From the NCBI GenBank assembly GCA_009840355.1, contig VXNZ01000049.1:70768-106960 (forward strand): a DNA stretch of 36,193 nucleotides. Direction: 5' to 3'. The notes beneath the pieces are model-generated. The model was not told where the DNA came from and did no database searches. It saw only the letters and a list, made by a program, of their open reading frames with translations. The position numbers and the translations under genes were made by a program. Below, one piece after another: positions 34,061-36,193 of the stretch; position 1 is the stretch's first letter; each line of letters begins with the position of its first letter. The DNA comes from Chloroflexota bacterium (GTDB taxonomy: Bacteria; Chloroflexota; Dehalococcoidia; Lucifugimonadales; JADFKI01).

Positions 34061-34948
34061 ATGGCATTTGGAAGCGGCGATTTCATGTACGAGGTTGCAG
34101 AGGGCTGGGGGCAGCTGCCCCAAGGCTTCGAGTTCAAGCAAGTTGCCGATGTCGCGGTGGACGGCAACGACAATGTATATGTCTATAACAGAGGCACACA
34201 CAACCTCGTAATCTTTGACCGAGAAGGCAATTACCTAGACTCGTGGGACCTGCAGCACAAGGAGCCGCACGGCATCTGCGTGGGTGAAAGAGGCAATATC
34301 TACCTAGCGGACAGGGACTCGCACGTCGTCGAGAAGCGCGATCCTGAGGGCAGCCTGCTTCTCACACTTGGCACACGAGATGTGCCATCTGACACCGGCG
34401 AGCAGTCCGAGCGATTCCTCGTCGAAAAGCCCGGTGGCCCCTTCAATATGCCCACCGGCATCGCCATCGGCAGCTACAGCGACATATTTATATCAGACGG
34501 ATACAGCAACTGCCGCGTACACCACTACAACTCCACCGGAACGCACATGAAGTCATGGGGATTGCCCGGCAAGGACAACCCCGGCGACTTCCACCTGCCG
34601 CACGGCATCGGCGTTGACGCCGAAAACAGAGTTGTCGTCGCCGACCGCGAGAACAACCGCATTCAGGTTTTCGATGAGGAGGGCGAGTTCCTGTTCATGT
34701 GGACAGGCTTCCAGCAGCCGACGTCGGTTGCTTTCGGACCGGAAGGCGAGATATATGTGCCCGAGTTGCAGCACCGCGTCAGCATCATAGACGGCGAGGG
34801 TAACCTGCTGGCGCGCTGGGGCGACGAGCACAGCCACGAGCCAGGCTTGTTCTACGCGCCGCACGGCATGGCGGTCGACTCGCATGGTGACATCTATGTG
34901 GGCGAAGTGCTGGAAGGGCAGCGCATCCAAAAGTTCATCCGCCAGTAG
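34061..34948 (+). CDS. NHL-repeat six-bladed beta-propeller protein
   Basis: 295 residues made almost entirely of NHL repeats. The recurring pattern is a (P)HGI or PTGIAIG turn, then a 'D..g.iyvaDr.n.rv..fd.eG' blade: VADVAVDGNDNVYVYNRG, PHGICVGERGNIYLADRD, PTGIAIGSYSDIFISDGY, PHGIGVDAENRVVVADRE, PTSVAFGPEGEIYVPELQ and PHGMAVDSHGDIYVGEV. That is six blades, as in peptidyl-alpha-hydroxyglycine alpha-amidating lyase and related propellers. No signal peptide, so probably cytoplasmic. GGGAGG lies 8 bases before the ATG. NHL propellers serve as scaffolds or lyases/lactonases; which applies here is unknown. A promoter is present upstream. Confidence 0.87.
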   Translation: MAFGSGDFMYEVAEGWGQLPQGFEFKQVADVAVDGNDNVYVYNRGTHNLVIFDREGNYLDSWDLQHKEPHGICVGERGNIYLADRDSHVVEKRDPEGSLLLTLGTRDVPSDTGEQSERFLVEKPGGPFNMPTGIAIGSYSDIFISDGYSNCRVHHYNSTGTHMKSWGLPGKDNPGDFHLPHGIGVDAENRVVVADRENNRIQVFDEEGEFLFMWTGFQQPTSVAFGPEGEIYVPELQHRVSIIDGEGNLLARWGDEHSHEPGLFYAPHGMAVDSHGDIYVGEVLEGQRIQKFIRQ

Positions 34949-35170
34949 GCAATTGGGCAAAACGGGCGGCATTGAACCACAATACATGCAATACGTCGGG
35001 AATTAGGGGGCGGCGCGGGTGGACGAAGTTACTTTGTCCGTTCCGCAGTCCCCTATTTGCCTTCATGGTAGGTGGTGGAATGGACGAACCTGTGTAGGCA
35101 GACGGGGATTAGCGCTAACATGTACTGAAGGAAGTATGACGACCTACCAATCCCAGCCAGAGGCAAGCAC

Positions 35171-36067
35171 ATGACAACTCCGAACATCGAGACAAAGTTG
35201 ACTGCGCAGACGAATGGCGCACAGGGCGATGTCGTGCAGACGCAGCCGCCGGACGCAGGCGAAGTGCCGTGGTACGAACTCATCAATGACGCGCCGGAGC
35301 CACCAGAGGACGCGATGCAGCAAGCAAGTACGATTCTCTATGTTATGTCCATACTCTGGGGGCGATACGAGGATGACCGAGCCGTGCTTGTGTCTGAGCA
35401 GACCAATGTTATCTACGACTCGGCCGTTCCCGGTTCTGTTATTGTTCCAGACGGATATGTGGTTTTCGACGTGCCCGCCAGGATGATTGAGTCGGAGCGT
35501 CGCAGCTACCGCATAGACGAATGGGGCAAGCCGCCGGACTTCGTGCTAGAGGTGGCTTCCGAAAGTACGGCTGCGCGAGACTTAAGTGAAAAGCGCGAGA
35601 TTTACGCGCGGATGGGCGTTCAGGAATACTGGAAACTTGACAAGCACGGCTACTATGGTGAGCCGCTTGTGGGCGAGCGCTTGGTGAACGGCGAATATAA
35701 CCGATTTGAGCTGCACACCGAGTCCAACGGCGAGGTATGGTCGCGCAGTGAAGTCCTAGGCGTGGACTTTTATCATCGATTAGAGGATGGCATAAGCACT
35801 TTCTCGCTGTGGGACAGCGTTACGGGAGAGAGGCTGAAGACTCCGGGCGAGGAGGTTGCGGCGCGGCAAGCGGCAGAGGCATGGGCGCAAGATGAGCGGC
35901 AGATGCGTCAGGAAGCGGAGGCGCGAGCGCAGGACGCCGAATCGCGAGCACAGGACGCCGAATCGCGAGCGCAAGGTGCCGAATCGCGAGCCCAAAGTTC
36001 TGAGGCGGCAAGACTGGCTGCCGAGGCAGAGATAGAACGCTTGCGGCGGCAGCTCCACGGGCGGTGA
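35171..36067 (+). CDS. Uma2-family (DUF820) PD-(D/E)XK endonuclease-like protein with coiled-coil tail
   Basis: 298 residues. Residues about 30-215 carry the Uma2 core: V-P93-D94-G with following strand YVVFDV, the catalytic strand PPDFVLE127VASEST, and K141 in DLSEKREIYARMGVQEYW. The C-terminal 70 residues are a highly charged coiled coil with four near-identical heptads (RAQDAES, RAQDAES, RAQGAES, RAQSSEA). AGAGG lies about 7 bases before the ATG. Members are numerous in cyanobacteria and Chloroflexota, and their cellular targets are mostly unknown. It stands alone, 222 bases after the NHL gene. The catalytic residues look complete. Confidence 0.92.
   Translation: MTTPNIETKLTAQTNGAQGDVVQTQPPDAGEVPWYELINDAPEPPEDAMQQASTILYVMSILWGRYEDDRAVLVSEQTNVIYDSAVPGSVIVPDGYVVFDVPARMIESERRSYRIDEWGKPPDFVLEVASESTAARDLSEKREIYARMGVQEYWKLDKHGYYGEPLVGERLVNGEYNRFELHTESNGEVWSRSEVLGVDFYHRLEDGISTFSLWDSVTGERLKTPGEEVAARQAAEAWAQDERQMRQEAEARAQDAESRAQDAESRAQGAESRAQSSEAARLAAEAEIERLRRQLHGR
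35922..36005 (+). repeat. Four tandem 21-base repeats inside the Uma2-type gene
   Basis: Units at 35922-35942, 35943-35963, 35964-35984 and 35985-36005 share CGCGAGC and, in the first three, GCCGAAT ends. Each encodes one heptad of the coiled coil. Divergence grows toward the 3' end. In-frame gain or loss of units would change coiled-coil length by 7 residues without breaking the gene. Confidence 0.8.
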
Positions 36068-36157
36068 ACGATAAGGCGCGCGCGACTATAAGTTGATATA
36101 CTTACGCACTGAACGGAACGGAAACCTCATCTATCCTTAGGGAATTATACGGAAAGG

Positions 36158-36186
36158 TTGACAAGATAACCAAGTCCTGCTATACT
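36158..36186 (+). promoter_or_regulatory. Near-consensus sigma70 promoter at the right edge
   Basis: TTGACA at 36158-36163, a 17-base spacer and TATACT at 36181-36186. Its gene lies beyond the window. Confidence 0.7.
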
Positions 36187-36193
36187 CAATATC

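Noticed and set aside
35922-36005. CRISPR-like repeat array
   Set aside because: The repeats are directly adjacent without spacers and encode coiled-coil heptads in frame.

Overview
The window is 36 kb of moderately GC-rich bacterial chromosome with loosely packed, mostly single-gene transcription units on both strands. No rRNA, tRNA, CRISPR array, IS transposase or phage module is visible. The content is an arylsulfatase, a GalD-type enolase-superfamily enzyme, a fumarate-reductase-like flavoprotein, an acetolactate-synthase-like ThDP enzyme, a Rieske fusion protein, an amidohydrolase, an NHL propeller, a Uma2-type nuclease, a 49-residue DUF5679 protein and a very large secreted LRR protein. 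This mix resembles uncultured Chloroflexota of the SAR202/Dehalococcoidia type, which degrade oxidised organic matter. That assignment is inference from gene families only; no phylogenetic marker was compared.

Layout. 1-140: the 3' tail of a membrane-protein gene and a hairpin terminator. 375-7018 (minus strand): sulfatase, GalD-like dehydratase, a broken DUF262/DUF1524 (GmrSD-type) gene and an FAD dehydrogenase. 7098-13706 (plus): a strong promoter, the 1172-residue LRR/PPC secreted protein, moeA with a His-rich N-terminal extension, a small winged-helix protein and two uncharacterised small proteins that overlap by one base. 13726-20325: nucleotide-excision repair, with mfd and uvrB on the minus strand either side of a tiny plus-strand zinc-ribbon gene (DUF5679). 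A palindrome and a MITE-like repeat lie in the gaps. 20552-23507: a nuclease-like coiled-coil protein, the preserved C-terminal fragment of a second CoxE-like VWA gene, a membrane-anchored coiled-coil protein and the intact CoxE-like VWA gene. 23640-25939: promoter, structured leader, NCS2 nucleobase permease with an unusual C-terminal domain, a repeat cluster and a strong terminator. 25975-36067: ThDP lyase, an intact DUF262/DUF1524 nuclease with its own promoter, Rieske fusion protein, amidohydrolase, two possible small membrane proteins, NHL propeller and Uma2 nuclease. The window ends on a near-consensus sigma70 promoter whose gene lies outside.

Functionally there are four themes. The first is scattered catabolic enzymes for sulfated, acidic or oxidised organic substrates. 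The second is transcription-coupled repair (mfd, uvrB). The third is defence or nuclease genes: two GmrSD-type genes, one of them broken, plus Uma2-like and PD-(D/E)XK-like proteins. The fourth is surface or secreted biology (LRR protein). No single multi-gene novel system stands out. The most unusual items are the permease with a fused GHKL-like domain behind a structured leader, the Rieske fusion to a large His-rich helical domain, the CoxE 3'-end duplication, and the small-gene cluster downstream of moeA.
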